Shown here: positions 25,801-35,279 of the stretch, one piece after another
How positions within the stretch are numbered: the first letter of the stretch is position 1
Layout of the letters: each line of letters starts with the position of its first letter
Origin: Gnetum montanum
Taxonomy: Eukaryota; Streptophyta; Gnetopsida; Gnetales; Gnetaceae
Direction: 5' to 3'
NCBI GenBank assembly: GCA_015680685.1
Contig: MNCI01017909.1
Location: forward strand, 1,667,054-1,731,053
Length of the DNA: 64,000 bases
Program-made: the position numbers and the translations under genes
Notes under the pieces: model-generated
Database searches by the model: none
Told to the model about the DNA's origin: nothing
The model's input: the letters and a program-made list of their open reading frames with translations, nothing else

Positions 25801-28800
25801 TATGGAAGAATATAATGATGCCTCTAGTGTGAGTTGAACTAGCAACATCTTTCTTACAAATCCCTGTTAGAAAATAAGCTAACCACTGGAGTTGCCTCTC
25901 ATTGGCCTAACTCTTAGCTAGAGGAGGGTGTTGGAACCAACACTAGATGCCTATATGTATCCCAGGACATATTACCAACACGATATTTTCATTGAACTTA
26001 AGCAAATTATAACGATGTGAGAGATCAGCATGCCCATTAGAAATGAACCTGACTTGCAACCTAGAAGAAGCATGCTCTAAGCAACTATGCAATGTTTCAT
26101 TGGCCTAACTTTGAACTTTGGTATTCCATGTTTAACAATCAAGATGTAATATTCCTGTCCCATTGTTGATATGGTTGTTATAGATTGATACAATTTGGTA
26201 TGCATGGTCAACTCCTCGTAAACATGCTTGGTAATTCATTCCATCCACGTAAACTTTGCATGCAAAATTTCTTCTTAGCTCTTAATGCATCCTGCTACCT
26301 TTTCAATTTACAATCAAAGATAAAATATTTTATACCATAAAAGTACCATGATGACTTTAAACAAAATAATAAGCTCTTGTAATTGATCATCAATATATAC
26401 ATCCCAAATTTGTTCGACAGAAAACAAACTTGGAATAACTTGGAACTTTTGGTATAAACAATAGCATTGTTCCATCAATGCATCAACGTAACAAGAGGAA
26501 GTATACCTAAGCCAACGGACAAAACATTCTAAATATTCTGCATACGTATTGAGGGTGACGTGATCAGTGACAGCATAGGGAACTGCTACAGTAAATGTAA
26601 ACAATGCAAATAAAGCTTGCGATTCTTCCTCTTATTATATCAAATCATCTGCAGATATAATAAGATCATGTTTCTCCCCTTCAATTGTAGCCCCTCAACT
26701 CCCTCATATAGTCATAGATACAACTTTCCAAGTCGATTTTATAATTAAACAACCTTAACGGTGATTTCTCACCTTTATTTTAAAGTTATTTAACTTGGCC
26801 TAACTTTGAAGTTGTGCATTTGCAAGAACTTGACCTCCAACTCAATATATTAGGCATGCTGTTCCATATGGTACTACTGAACTAGTGCGGAGTTGCACAT
26901 TGCTTGCTGTAGTCAAAGGATTTGTTCTCAACTTCTGTAGTTCTTCATTCTTTTCTTTCAGATTAGCCTAGTCCTGTAATTTTGTTTCAGTGAATTGTTT
27001 GAAACATTCTCTGCTCCAATCAGACTAATCTTCTACTTTTTTATCGGAGGCATGGCACTCGAAAAATTGGCAGTCCCATTTTGTCATATATGAATTGCAA
27101 GGCAGTTATGCAAAATGGGATTAGTATACTGCAACGCTCGTGAGAATGAGTGATCTACACATTATGGCCATTGTAATTGTATTCTTAATCATATTTAAAA
27201 TATTTTGCTAATAATATCCTCAACCCTCTTCCCCCCTTCCCCAGCAAAGAAAATAAATCCTGAGCTTGTTTAAGCTAGGCATAGCACTATAGTACACTTG
27301 TTACCGTGCTTTATAAATAATATCTTCAATATCATCGAACAGAAAGACCACTCATATTCTAGATTTCCAAGAATATATTAGAAGGACCATATGTTAATTT
27401 TTCATCAATGTATTCATCATGATTTTAAAATGTACTTAAAAACGTCTCTAAAATCATTCTCATATATAAAATTGAGTCATGCTAACAAGTACAAAACAAG
27501 GTTTCAATGAGCTAATGCCTTATGGAATTTCAAATACAGCAAAAGTGTTTTTCCTTGAACCAAAAATGGAAAATATTAAAATCACTCCCAACTTTCAGCT
27601 TTATACTACATACCCGTAACCTGGCAAGTCTACCAAGTACCAGCTCTTGTTTACCAAGAAATGATTAATAAGCCTTGTCTTCCCTGAAAGGGAAAAAAAC
27701 ATAATCATCGACAATGAATAATGCAACAAGAAGCTAATTTAAATTGCTGCTACAGGCTCCACGCTCCACAATGAACCTATAAGCCATTCAAAGACAAGAT
27801 TTCACGAAAGGAAATAGTGTACCAAGGAAAGTGCAATTAACTAATTAACAAGCCATTTTCTTCCCCACCTACCTAATAGTGCTTAATTCAAACCAACCAA
27901 CCCAAAAAAAAAAAAAATCACGAGCCAACCAAGCACAATTAGATATTTAAAATGTTCATCTGAATTATAACAAATATACATGTGCCCGTCCATTCATATA
28001 AAGAAACCATGAGGTTACACTGATAGCTTCAGCCATTCAATGACAGACAGGTATAGGAGATATCTCCTCATCAGTTGAACAACAGTTCAAATTACATGCA
28101 TACCACTGGTGCAAGGCAGGGTACTTAGCCACAAACTCGGTAACGTAAACACTGATCCCAAATTGATGAGATAGCAAGTAAGAGATTGATCCTTTTGATG
28201 GTTTAGGTAATTGGGAAAAGCACTGTGATATTTCTGGTATACAGTTCCATTAGCTAGAGAATAGGTACATCTAAAAACACAACATTGCCATGAAAGAAAA
28301 GTACTAGAGGCATGTATCGTTCCAGCGTTTCACTTATGCAGGTTAGGATTTGGGTGGTTGAAATTCATTGCCAAGAGCAAATTACAAGTAACACCTGGTA
28401 AGCAAAACATTCCAAATTTATATTACAAGCAACAATACACTTATGTTTACAGAATAATTTCCCCGTCTTATCCCTTAATTGTAAAGGGACATGACTGGGC
28501 AATTTTTCAATTGAAATTTGATGTTTTTCATTGAAATTTGATGTTAAAACTAGTAGCCAAACAGTTCTCACAATGGAAAATAAATAACTATCATACTTGC
28601 TCTGCCGCTATCATTTGTTGAAGGGAATTACTATGGTTATGTATTAGCTGGAATTTATCAAAGAAAATAAATAATTATAGTCAAGACACTAGGCCAAGAG
28701 ATGAACCTTTTCATGTGAATCATTATAGGTATGTAATGGCTCAGCTAATTACCAACACAAAATTTAAGGTTCAATAATTGCCTTGGGATTTTTTTCAATA

Positions 28801-29695
28801 AGAAAATCAATTCTCAATGAATCAAATTTAGAATTTAATTAGTTTGGAAGAAAAAGATTCTCTCGTAAAGTACTGTTGGAATGGTGAAAAAAACTGAATT
28901 ATATATATATCTAAACTTGTTCATCCTTCCTTGAATTTATGAAAAGAGTTCACTTGGGAGAGTAATACGTAGTTTCCCATTCCCTACCAAAGTCTCAAAC
29001 TCGAAATTTAAAATTTCCAAATGCTATTGCCTATGTGGTCTGTGTGCATTATTACCAAAGACTTCATATTCGCTCAATTTCATGATTATAACACAAATAC
29101 TGGTACATTTACATTCACTTGGAAAACAAAACTTTCATCTTGGTTTTCTTTCCCCGTGATATAATCACCGGAATTGGGTAAAAATGCTATGTAAAACGCT
29201 CGCACCTGGCCTTTTGGAGGTCATGGCAAGCTTTTTGCTACGAACAAGTGAATTAATGAGAGAAGATTTGCCAACATTGGAACGACCAAAAAGAGCAATT
29301 TCAGGGCGGCCATCTCTAGGGCAGTCCTTGGGCCTTTCGCTGCTCTTGACAAATTCGACCTGCTTCACTCTAGCATCGCCTGCATATGGACCCACTACGA
29401 TATTTGAGCCAGGTAACACATTTTTCCTGCTTATGCCATCTCTTTCCACTCCTGGACCTACAAACAGTTTTGAAACATCCACTGCTTCATCAACAACTTT
29501 GCTACTGCCACTGCCACTGCCACCGCAGGAGTTGAATTTGAATTTGCGTTTCGGTATGGAGGGGATACTGCCACTGCCAGAGCCACCGAAAGCTCTCGCT
29601 CTCACTGGAATGTTGTTGTTGAAGCGACTGATTGGCAATGCATGCAAAGTTGAACAGTAACTCAGCAACCAGAGCCGGGCTGTTACCCCAAGCAT
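16588..29695 (-). CDS. EngB/YihA-type GTP-binding protein, organelle-targeted (4 coding exons)
   Basis: Coding exons 29695-29206, 27683-27614, 17071-16909 and 16803-16588 join in frame into 312 residues. The EngB family binds GTP and acts in ribosome assembly; plant members work in plastids or mitochondria. Motifs in the joined protein: G1 GRSNVGKS (137-144), the conserved Thr after PGK (158), G3 DLPG (182-185), G4 TKCD (249-252), G5 TSSVT (288-292), then the family's end '[16 protein letters not shown]'. About 110 residues precede the GTPase domain: a Ser/Arg/Leu-rich transit-peptide-like start and two Gly-Ser stretches (near 37-43 and 58-64). Length matches plant homologues. All introns are GT-AG. 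The start is the first ATG; a TAG lies in frame upstream and the GTG between them (29719) is not a plausible plant start. The gene looks intact. Confidence 0.93.
16804..16908 (-). other. EngB intron 3 (105 bp)
   Basis: Starts GTACGT and ends ATGCAG on the minus strand; phase 0. Reading through it gives a spurious open frame with no family similarity. Confidence 0.9.
16909..17071 (-). CDS. EngB GTPase exon 3
   Basis: Acceptor TTTCCGTGCAG precedes 17071. The first base completes the Gly codon begun in exon 2 (DLPGYG), followed by 54 residues '[15 protein letters not shown]...' to 'CAFWLDKIQ'. The '[20 protein letters not shown]' block is the family's conserved strand and loop before G4. Donor is CAG|GTACG. 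Confidence 0.93.
17072..19039. other. EngB intron 2, 3' part; nothing recognised
   Basis: Intron 2 runs 27613-17072 (10,542 bp; donor GTATGT, acceptor GTGCAG). This part shows no mobile-element domain or gene; open frames are short and without motif. Confidence 0.7.
19040..19300 (+). repeat. left arm of a diverged inverted repeat pair
   Basis: This arm matches the reverse complement of 25120-25432 over most of its length; shared blocks include 'aattccaagtgattYtaaatca', 'ttacattttRttaayagaagtayatatgtt' in two halves, and 'caattctaagtgatcca'. The arms bracket a LINE remnant almost exactly. Confidence 0.7.
19301..20970 (+). pseudogene. L1-type LINE, ORF1 part
   Basis: Plus-strand frames hold an acidic N-terminal part (from about 19344, Asp/Glu/Asn-rich) followed near 19700-19840 by '[11 protein letters not shown]...[19 protein letters not shown]', the start of the DUF4283-like domain of plant LINE ORF1. 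A block near 20430-20520 ('VPIWIWPSL', another frame giving 'CFKTFDFLE') fits the same domain. Several stops and frame changes. The right side is cut by the copia insertion at 20976. Confidence 0.5.
20976..22044 (+). repeat. 5' LTR of the short copia element
   Basis: Starts TATTGG (mutated TG) and ends CCAATA. It shares with the right LTR the block CATGCACTTGGACTCATCAT near its start and CTTCTGTTGCTTGTAATTCC at its end. Confidence 0.88.
22046..22057 (+). promoter_or_regulatory. primer-binding site, initiator Met tRNA
   Basis: TGGTATCAAAGC, one mismatch from the canonical plant copia primer site TGGTATCAGAGC, one base after the 5' LTR. Confidence 0.85.
22110..22900 (+). pseudogene. copia gag and protease remnant
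   Basis: The frame after the primer site reads '[15 protein letters not shown]', the start of the UBN2-type Gag, then '[20 protein letters not shown]' near 22280-22345 where Gag usually has 'ST.E.W..L...Y'. Near 22562 the protease active site appears as '[11 protein letters not shown]'; copia proteases normally have DSGCT, so the catalytic Asp is replaced by Glu. Stops separate these parts. Downstream to 23293 is a Lys/Glu/His-rich stretch with no integrase or RT. Confidence 0.7.
23294..23303 (+). promoter_or_regulatory. polypurine tract of the short copia element
   Basis: AAAGGAAGGA lies one base before the 3' LTR start TGTTAG. Confidence 0.75.
23305..24173 (+). repeat. 3' LTR of the short copia element
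   Basis: Starts TGTTAG and ends CCAACA; about 200 bp shorter than the left LTR owing to loss of sequence before its last 130 bp. Confidence 0.88.
24179..25119 (+). pseudogene. L1-type LINE, ORF1 end and ORF2 endonuclease start
   Basis: Sequence resumes after the copia target duplication. An ORF1 tail (24249-24524) is Ser/Pro/Gly-rich. ORF2 starts near 24608 with 'MKIL-WNW', then 'FLQETKI' (the catalytic Glu of AP-type endonucleases), '[11 protein letters not shown]', 'RGFNQ' where L1 has GDFN, '[20 protein letters not shown]' and 'TNRRKG', all conserved L1 endonuclease blocks. At least six stops, including TAG where the family has Trp (T-W-TNRR). RT is absent: the homology ends at the right inverted repeat. 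Confidence 0.75.
25120..25432 (-). repeat. right arm of the inverted repeat pair
   Basis: Reverse complement of 19040-19300 at moderate identity. The arm itself also contains short internal palindromes of the type AATCACTTGGAATT. Confidence 0.7.
25700..25945 (-). mobile_element. SINE-like element, minus strand
   Basis: On the minus strand an A-box-like TGGTTAGCTTA (25878-25888) is followed by a B-box-like AGTTCAACTC (25831-25840) at tRNA-like spacing. Ends uncertain. Confidence 0.4.
25946..27613. other. EngB intron 2, 5' part; nothing recognised
   Basis: No domain or repeat with a clear partner in the window. It ends at the intron 2 donor GTATGT (27613). Confidence 0.6.
27614..27683 (-). 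CDS. EngB GTPase exon 2 (G3)
   Basis: Acceptor CCCTTTCAG precedes 27683; donor GTATGT follows 27614. The 70-bp exon completes the Gly of PGKT and encodes 22 residues ending in 'LVDLPGY' plus two bases of the next Gly codon. Phases match exons 1 and 3 exactly. Confidence 0.93.
27684..29205 (-). other. EngB intron 1 (1522 bp)
   Basis: Begins GTGCGA and ends TTTCAG on the minus strand. Contains a poly-A run near 27904-27917 and no recognised element. Confidence 0.85.
29206..29695 (-). CDS. EngB GTPase exon 1 (start, transit peptide, G1)
   Basis: Starts at ATG 29695-29693 ([12 protein letters not shown]..) and ends CCAG|GTGCG after 163 codons plus one base. It carries the transit-peptide-like N terminus, two Gly/Ser low-complexity stretches, '[16 protein letters not shown]' (a plant EngB N-terminal block) and the P-loop GRSNVGKS. 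The exon is clearly more GC-rich than its surroundings. An opposite-strand open frame of similar length is its shadow. Confidence 0.93.
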
Positions 29696-29738
29696 TTTCA
29701 GACCAACATAAGCAAGCACTCGATCAGAATCGGCCTAC

Positions 29739-29846
29739 CTACTTACCTGCATGCAACAACAATAACACATCCTAAGCCTGAGATAGGCCTCGCTACTTAC
29801 CTACATGCAACAACAATAACACATCCTAAGCTTGACATGGGCCAGT
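29739..29846. repeat. 54-bp tandem duplication upstream of EngB
   Basis: Two head-to-tail copies starting CTACTTACC (29739 and 29793) with few differences. On the gene's strand each copy contains a near-perfect splice donor, AG|GTAAGT. They lie 44-150 bp before the start codon, in what should be 5' UTR or promoter. Confidence 0.85.
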
Positions 29847-30309
29847 CACATGAGAAAGAAATGAGTTGTACCGACTATCAACTATCACAGGTTGCAGGAG
29901 AGTTGTGATGGTCGCTATTCATAGCCAATTCAAGAGGTGTGGTTTACGACAATTCAAGATGAACTGCCATCTTTATGAGTGGTTTTTTTATGTGTGCATT
30001 ATTTAACATAGTCAATGCTTTGATCTCAAAAAGTCATGCAAAGAAAAGGAATTTTAAAATGTTATTTTTGAAAATACTTATTAATTTTGTAAAACTATTA
30101 TGAAGCTACAACTTAGCTTAAAAAATGAACTAGTTGTAAAAAAAGCTCTCCATGTGACTAGCACATAATTCATGAGTGGCATTCCCTTCTATATTCTCTC
30201 TTCTATAAAGCCTCCTAAGGCCTTTTGTAGAGTGCACATCGGCAATGCCACATATGGTTAGGTTACATTAGATTAAAGATGATATTTATAATCCAGTTTA
30301 TTTTTGGGG
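29847..30309. other. EngB upstream region
   Basis: Promoter-proximal sequence for the minus-strand gene. No convincing TATA box in the expected window was found; AT-rich stretches at 29985-30003 are the nearest candidates. Confidence 0.35.
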
Positions 30310-30670
30310 AGGGTGATTACCTTGTGATTAGCCAATCACATGTTTAAATCTAAGCATTGACCTGGCATTGGGGGAGAAGGGTTTGTGTTCGAACTTAAAA
30401 TATTTTCTTTTTAAGTACATTTACCTTTTAGAGGTAGAGTCAAATTATAACTTTATAACTTAGCGGTGCTTATTAAAATTGAAGCTGACACTATGTTGTT
30501 TGGGGTTGGGAACTTGAAGTAATTGTAATATAGGTACACTCCAAGATATATAGCCCGATTAGAACTTTCTAACCTAGCATTGCCCACTAAAATCAAACCC
30601 ATGACTTGGAGCTTTCAAATCAAGAGTCTTACCATTAGGCAAACATCTTGTTGTTGAGGAACTATGAGTT
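30310..30670. mobile_element. one or two SINE-like relics
   Basis: On the minus strand TTGCCTAATGGTAAGA (about 30631-30646) resembles an A box and GGGTTTGATTTT (about 30592-30603) a B box. On the plus strand near 30390, GTGTTCGAACTT resembles a B box of a separate copy. Low sequence support for ends. Confidence 0.35.
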
Positions 30671-31649
30671 AGTAGACAAATAGCCAACATAATACTTTAG
30701 CAGAATTGAAATTGAAAATTAAATTAAAATTTTGTTACTTCTGTAGATTTTTGGATCTATTGGACAGTCGAAATATACATGCTATGATTTTTAAAAATAT
30801 CATAAAGAAAATTACCAATTAAGTTAGCTAGTCATATTAATTGTGAAATCCAATATGATGTTGAATACCTCAATAATCAACCTATGGGATAAAAGTACCA
30901 AGATGATGTTGAATACATTTTATTTTTGAGGTTTAGTACTCCTAAGTTTTAACATGTTATATTTTTGTGAGGGGTGGAAAGGTGTGGCAGGTGGTTGTAT
31001 ACATGTAAAATAATATTAATAATAAGCAAAAAAAAATTCATAGTACATCACATACTAGCACCAAGTAGAAAACATGAAAAACATGGAAAGAATTTTCTAA
31101 TTTTAGGAATGTCTACTCAAGTGTACAACCTTATAAATAATGCTTTGAAAAATCAAGAGAGGAAAATTAATTGTTAGTAGGAAGTGTAATTCCAATTCTA
31201 ACAAAATTTACATCACATTCAACATTTGTTCTTGAACTTCAAATAGGAAGAGGATTCAGGGTAGGAAGCTTTGGCAAAATACCAACTTTTGTTAGAGAAA
31301 ATTTTTGTTGATCTCAGGGGTTTTTGCAAAGTTATTATAGTAGAATTTTTTTTGGTGAGAATGATTTGAAGATAGAAAATAAAGAAACTAAAATTGAAAC
31401 TGAAGATTTTATTGTATTTGTAGACCAAAAATGATCTATTAGATAAAAAGTACATTTATCTCATAGAAAAAAAAATAGATTTAACAGATGTAACAAAAAT
31501 AAGTCATACAAAATTTTTATTGTAATATTATATTTTTGGTAGAGATGATTGGTTAAAGGATAAATAAGAAAGACATGGTACTTGTTCTCAAGAGCTATTG
31601 ATCCACAAAGCCTGCATATGTGTTCTTCCCTAGGAAGATTAATCCATTT
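30671..31649. other. no gene seen
   Basis: AT-rich. The frames at 30974-31177 (plus) and 31219-31455 (minus) have Lys/Asn/Phe-rich composition without motif. Confidence 0.5.
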
Positions 31650-31810
31650 AACAATGAGGTGTTAGCCAAGTTGTAAAACACTTGATTTGGAAGCTTCATG
31701 TCATGGATTTGATTCCAGTGGACAATGCTAAGTTATATAAAGTTTTAATTAGACAATATATCTTGGGATGTACCTATGTCTCACTTGTTTCAGATTCCAA
31801 CATCCCATCT
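31650..31810 (+). mobile_element. SINE-like element
   Basis: A-box-like TAGCCAAGTTG at 31663-31673 and B-box-like GGATTTGATTCC at 31705-31716, spaced as in a tRNA gene. Confidence 0.45.
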
Positions 31811-33067
31811 CCCACTTTTTATCTTGAGTTGATGTGAACTCAAATGAAACTTGCTAATTAAGTTACAAGTTCTAATTAAAATTTAAGCTATTGTCAGCAA
31901 CCATTTGGGACCACCAATGTTTTCCTTCGGTCTTGCAATTGGGATCATGGGAAATGAAGGTGTTCCTTCAAACTTAAGTTTGGGTGCTTGCTGGTCTGTG
32001 GTAATACCAAGGCCCAAATACCTCTAAATAAACTCAGTGGTAGTAGAGCAAACTAAGCATACATGTATGTTTGCTGTTATGATTGTTGAAATGGTTGGGT
32101 TTATGTATGTTTCTTGAAACAAATAAAAGTTCACAAAATTGCTTAAGTACAATTCTGCAGAAATATACTCCTAGTTTCCCCTAGAGAAAAAGATCCACAA
32201 AAAAACTAGAAATAGAGCAAGATTCAATGGATTTTAAAAGAGAAGAAGAAAGAAAAGTAGATTTGTGTGAAATCTCAAACATTTAAGTGAGATAAATTGA
32301 ACATGAGAAAACACTTTGAAATAAAGCTATTCCAATTCAATCTAAACTATTACAAATTGTCTAAACCTTTTGAGCTCAACAAGCAATTTCGTATAAGACA
32401 CCCTCATTAAACTACAAAAATATTTTGTAAATGACAAAATACAAGCGATTATTTGGCTAATTAAATAATTGTTAAGAATTGCAAACAATAGAGCTATTAG
32501 AATTGATTTAACAATTTCAAGATTGAAACATCAAGGAAAAGACTTTAAAAAATGAAGTTATTTCAAGTCATTTCAAAATAACAAATATTTTCTAGATCCT
32601 CTAAACTCGAACAGGGAGTTTCATAAAGGCATTAATATTAAATTGCTTAAGATGCTTTTCAAAGATAAGATAAGCTCTTATATGACAATCAAATAGAAGT
32701 CTAGAATTGTGTGAAAATAGAGCTATAAAAGCAATTAGAAAATCCCGAAATTAAATGCCAAGCATAGTACTATCTAAACCATTAGTTAAAGAACTAAGAC
32801 AAAATGAGAAGAAAAGAACTCATAGGATTTAAACAAAGCAGTTGAATTGATGCAATAAGCAAGCCATACTATACAGAAAATCTCCAATAATTCTTCCAAC
32901 TTTCTTCCAAATTTGCTCTTTTCATTCTACCCCTGAAGCTCTTTTTATAGTGACTTAGGTAGTTACAAAAGGTAGTTACAATCATCATAAGAAGTTGAGG
33001 TGTGTTATAACCACCAACAAATTTACAACCATGAGAATTAACTGTTCGTTGATACACTGAACAATTT
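31811..33067. other. no gene seen
   Basis: AT-rich DNA without recognised motif. The minus-strand frame at 32869-33108 overlaps the end of the helicase-like pseudogene region. Confidence 0.45.
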
Positions 33068-33577
33068 TCAATTCCCCGTCTTGGGAAGGCCGGTCTCTTC
33101 AATTCCATTTTTGAAACAACCTTTCTTCATGCAAAAAGAGGAAACCACATGAAGCGATCCAGGTGGGCAGTAATATGCCGTGTACGGAGGCACGTAAGAT
33201 CCGTGGTGCTTGCTATCCCCCTTTTTCCATGGCACGTTCCTCTGTACTGTTGCTTTGTCGCTGAACATGGCAATCTCCCGCATAACAGCAACCTTCTTGG
33301 AGAAATAGGCAGGAGTAGTTGAGGTAAACTGCAACTCTGGCCACGAAGGATGAAATGGAGAAGGATACACAGTGTCCGCAGCATCTGGCCAAAGCTGCGA
33401 CCATGGCTGCGTGCCCAGCAAAAATAAGTCTGCAACATTCCTGTACTCCATCGAAAGGAGTTTGAACAATAACTGCATGTCCTTGATTATCAATACCTCG
33501 TAGACCTGCACGTCTTGCCATTTGGAACAGTTACATTGAAATATTTTGGAGATCTCAATCGTCCCATATCTCCGCAT
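33068..33577 (-). pseudogene. chimeric segment with Ski2-like (ISE2-type) helicase motif VI and an unidentified part
   Basis: In the frame starting at 33527 the minus strand reads FQMARRAGLRGIDNQGHAV, then 'IVQTPFDGVQECCRLIFAG'. Ski2-like DExH helicases, closest to the plastid ISE2 type, have QMAGRAGRRGID here followed by '.VQTPFEGAEECC.L.FAG'. Two motif VI residues are changed (G to R, R to L). The similarity stops after LIFAG. In another frame, open from 33577 to 33068 (169 codons), the rest ('WPDAADTVYPSPFHPSWPEL' onward) is GC-rich and protein-like but unidentified. The N-terminal edge of that frame ('RRYGTIEISKIFQ') could still be the motif V region of the SDE3-like part. Confidence 0.6.
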
Positions 33578-33625
33578 GGATTTGGCAATACAATTATTAT
33601 AGCTTTTTCATCTTCTTGGAGTCGC

Positions 33626-34422
33626 TCAACACCATGCAAAGATGGAATTCTCTAAAATTTCCATGTGTTTAGAAGATGGCATAATAATTCCAATATCATT
33701 TGCAACAGTTGATCGTGAATTATTCTTCTTGACAGTTTCAAGCAAGCTTAGAACGAATGTAACTTGCTGTGGGCTATAACATCGAGATCTTCTATTGAAA
33801 TTGTTGAAGTACTTTGAACCCGTAATGAGTACTGGACCAATTCTGTTTGGAGCATCAACCCAGCTAGAGAGTGACATCTCAATTTTTTTTGTGGAACACA
33901 AGAACTCAACGTTTGCTGGTAAAACGTGTCAGAAATTTTGCGGTGTCCTTACTCACAAGATTGACGATGGGTGCCAATATTTCTGGCTCACATGCTTGAC
34001 CAGATTCATCAAGAAAGACGTGTGAAATGCCTGATGGAGTGCATGTAAGGATGCAAGAACGCAGGTTCTTGTTTTTTTGTTAAATCTGCACAATTGCCTT
34101 TACGATAGTGCTTGTTTTACCAGTGCCATTCGGTCCATAAATAAAATATGGAACAAAGCTAGACGATTTTAGTAGTCTGCCTATACATTTTAATTGCTAT
34201 TCATTCAAGTACTTGTTAAAATAGTCAATTTTCTGGCTTGTTGGCCTCCATAAAATCTTCCTCATGTTTAAGGTTGCTTCCATTTGACATTGTTTCATTA
34301 GCAGTCTCTGCTTGAACCTTTAAATCCATCAATAATTTGAAAACTTTGCATCTTTGTTCTACCTTTCTTTCTCTTTGTCCTATACTCTTTGGATAATGGT
34401 TCATCAGATTTACTTCTAGCAC
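33626..34422 (-). pseudogene. SDE3/MOV10-like RNA helicase pseudogene
   Basis: Superfamily 1 RNA helicases of the SDE3/MOV10 group act in RNA silencing. Reading the minus strand: a charged lead-in from 34422, 'LNE' then '*QLKCIGRLL', Walker A GPNGTGKT (34136-34113) in the context YFIYGPNGTGKTSTIVKAI, motif Ia as 'RSCILTCTPS', and Walker B as HVFLDESGQACEPE (DESGQA at 34010-33993; DEAGQA is usual). Only about 35 residues separate Walker A from Walker B, where the family has well over 100, so an internal deletion is inferred right after motif Ia. A TAA follows Walker A, a TGA and a frameshift follow Walker B, and the next frame (33901-33626) ends in 'VANDIGIIMPSSK', the block before motif V. 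The copia LTR begins 86 bp upstream of its first Met. Confidence 0.78.
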
Positions 34423-34507
34423 ACCTTTCCAAAGACAATCTCTTTTCTTGGGCTTGGAATCACCTTTTAATCATAAATCCTGCTCCATTACATAGTTGAA
34501 ATGTGCT

Positions 34508-34948
34508 TGTAAGAAAATAATTGTGCAGAAAACATGATTGCACAAATAATCAAAGTACAGAATGCGGAAGAAAATGGCACAAGAAATTCACATACATAAA
34601 TAATCAGAAATGCACAATGCCTGAGCAAATGGAACTGACCTCCAGCCATTGATGCCTCAAATTAAACTTGGCATTTGAATTCTTCTTTTACACCGATGCT
34701 TTGCAACGATGGTGTATGCAACCTTTAAACATCTGTGACAATGACCAAAACTACAATCTTGTTGTGATTCCTTGGTACCTTTGTTCTCCCATCAAGAATG
34801 AATCAATTACCATGAGAAAAATTTGAAAAATGAAAGATCCAAAACCTCATCCGGATGTGGATGCCACCCCAACACCAACACAAAAAAGTGTTATCTGTTA
34901 TCGGATATGGAGGCCACGTTATGGGATATGGAGGACACATTAACGCCA
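34508..34948 (-). repeat. 3' LTR of the copia element
   Basis: Reads TGGCGTTAA ... TTACA on the minus strand; aligned end to end with 40357-40802. Confidence 0.9.
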
Positions 34949-35279
34949 CTTGGTCTCTATATTTAATCAAATTTAGATTTCAAAAAATAAATGCATGAAT
35001 CATGGCAATAGTTCTTCTCAATGTGAGTATTATCTTCCATGTATTACAATGTATTATCTCTCAAAACTTAATTCCTTATATGGTAACTAAATTTTATAAA
35101 TAAACCCAATGTTTATTCTAGGCCTTGCCATATGTGTATTTTTTTTAATAACTATATGCGTAAACCATATGAGAAAATAACACAGTTGAATAACAGTTTC
35201 ATTAAGACTGTAAAGTTGTATGTACAACAAATTACATTATGGAACCAAGTCCGATTTAAACTACATGATCCTTAAATGA

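Noticed and set aside
29184-29660. 158-codon plus-strand open frame
   Set aside because: It is the complement of EngB exon 1, whose minus-strand translation carries the GTPase motifs and correct splice sites.
29696-29719. Extension of EngB to an upstream in-frame GTG
   Set aside because: GTG starts are not expected in a plant nuclear gene; the ATG at 29695 is the first after an in-frame TAG.
33127-33438. Overlapping minus-strand frame of 103 codons
   Set aside because: Shadow frame of the chimeric helicase segment; composition not protein-like and no motif.
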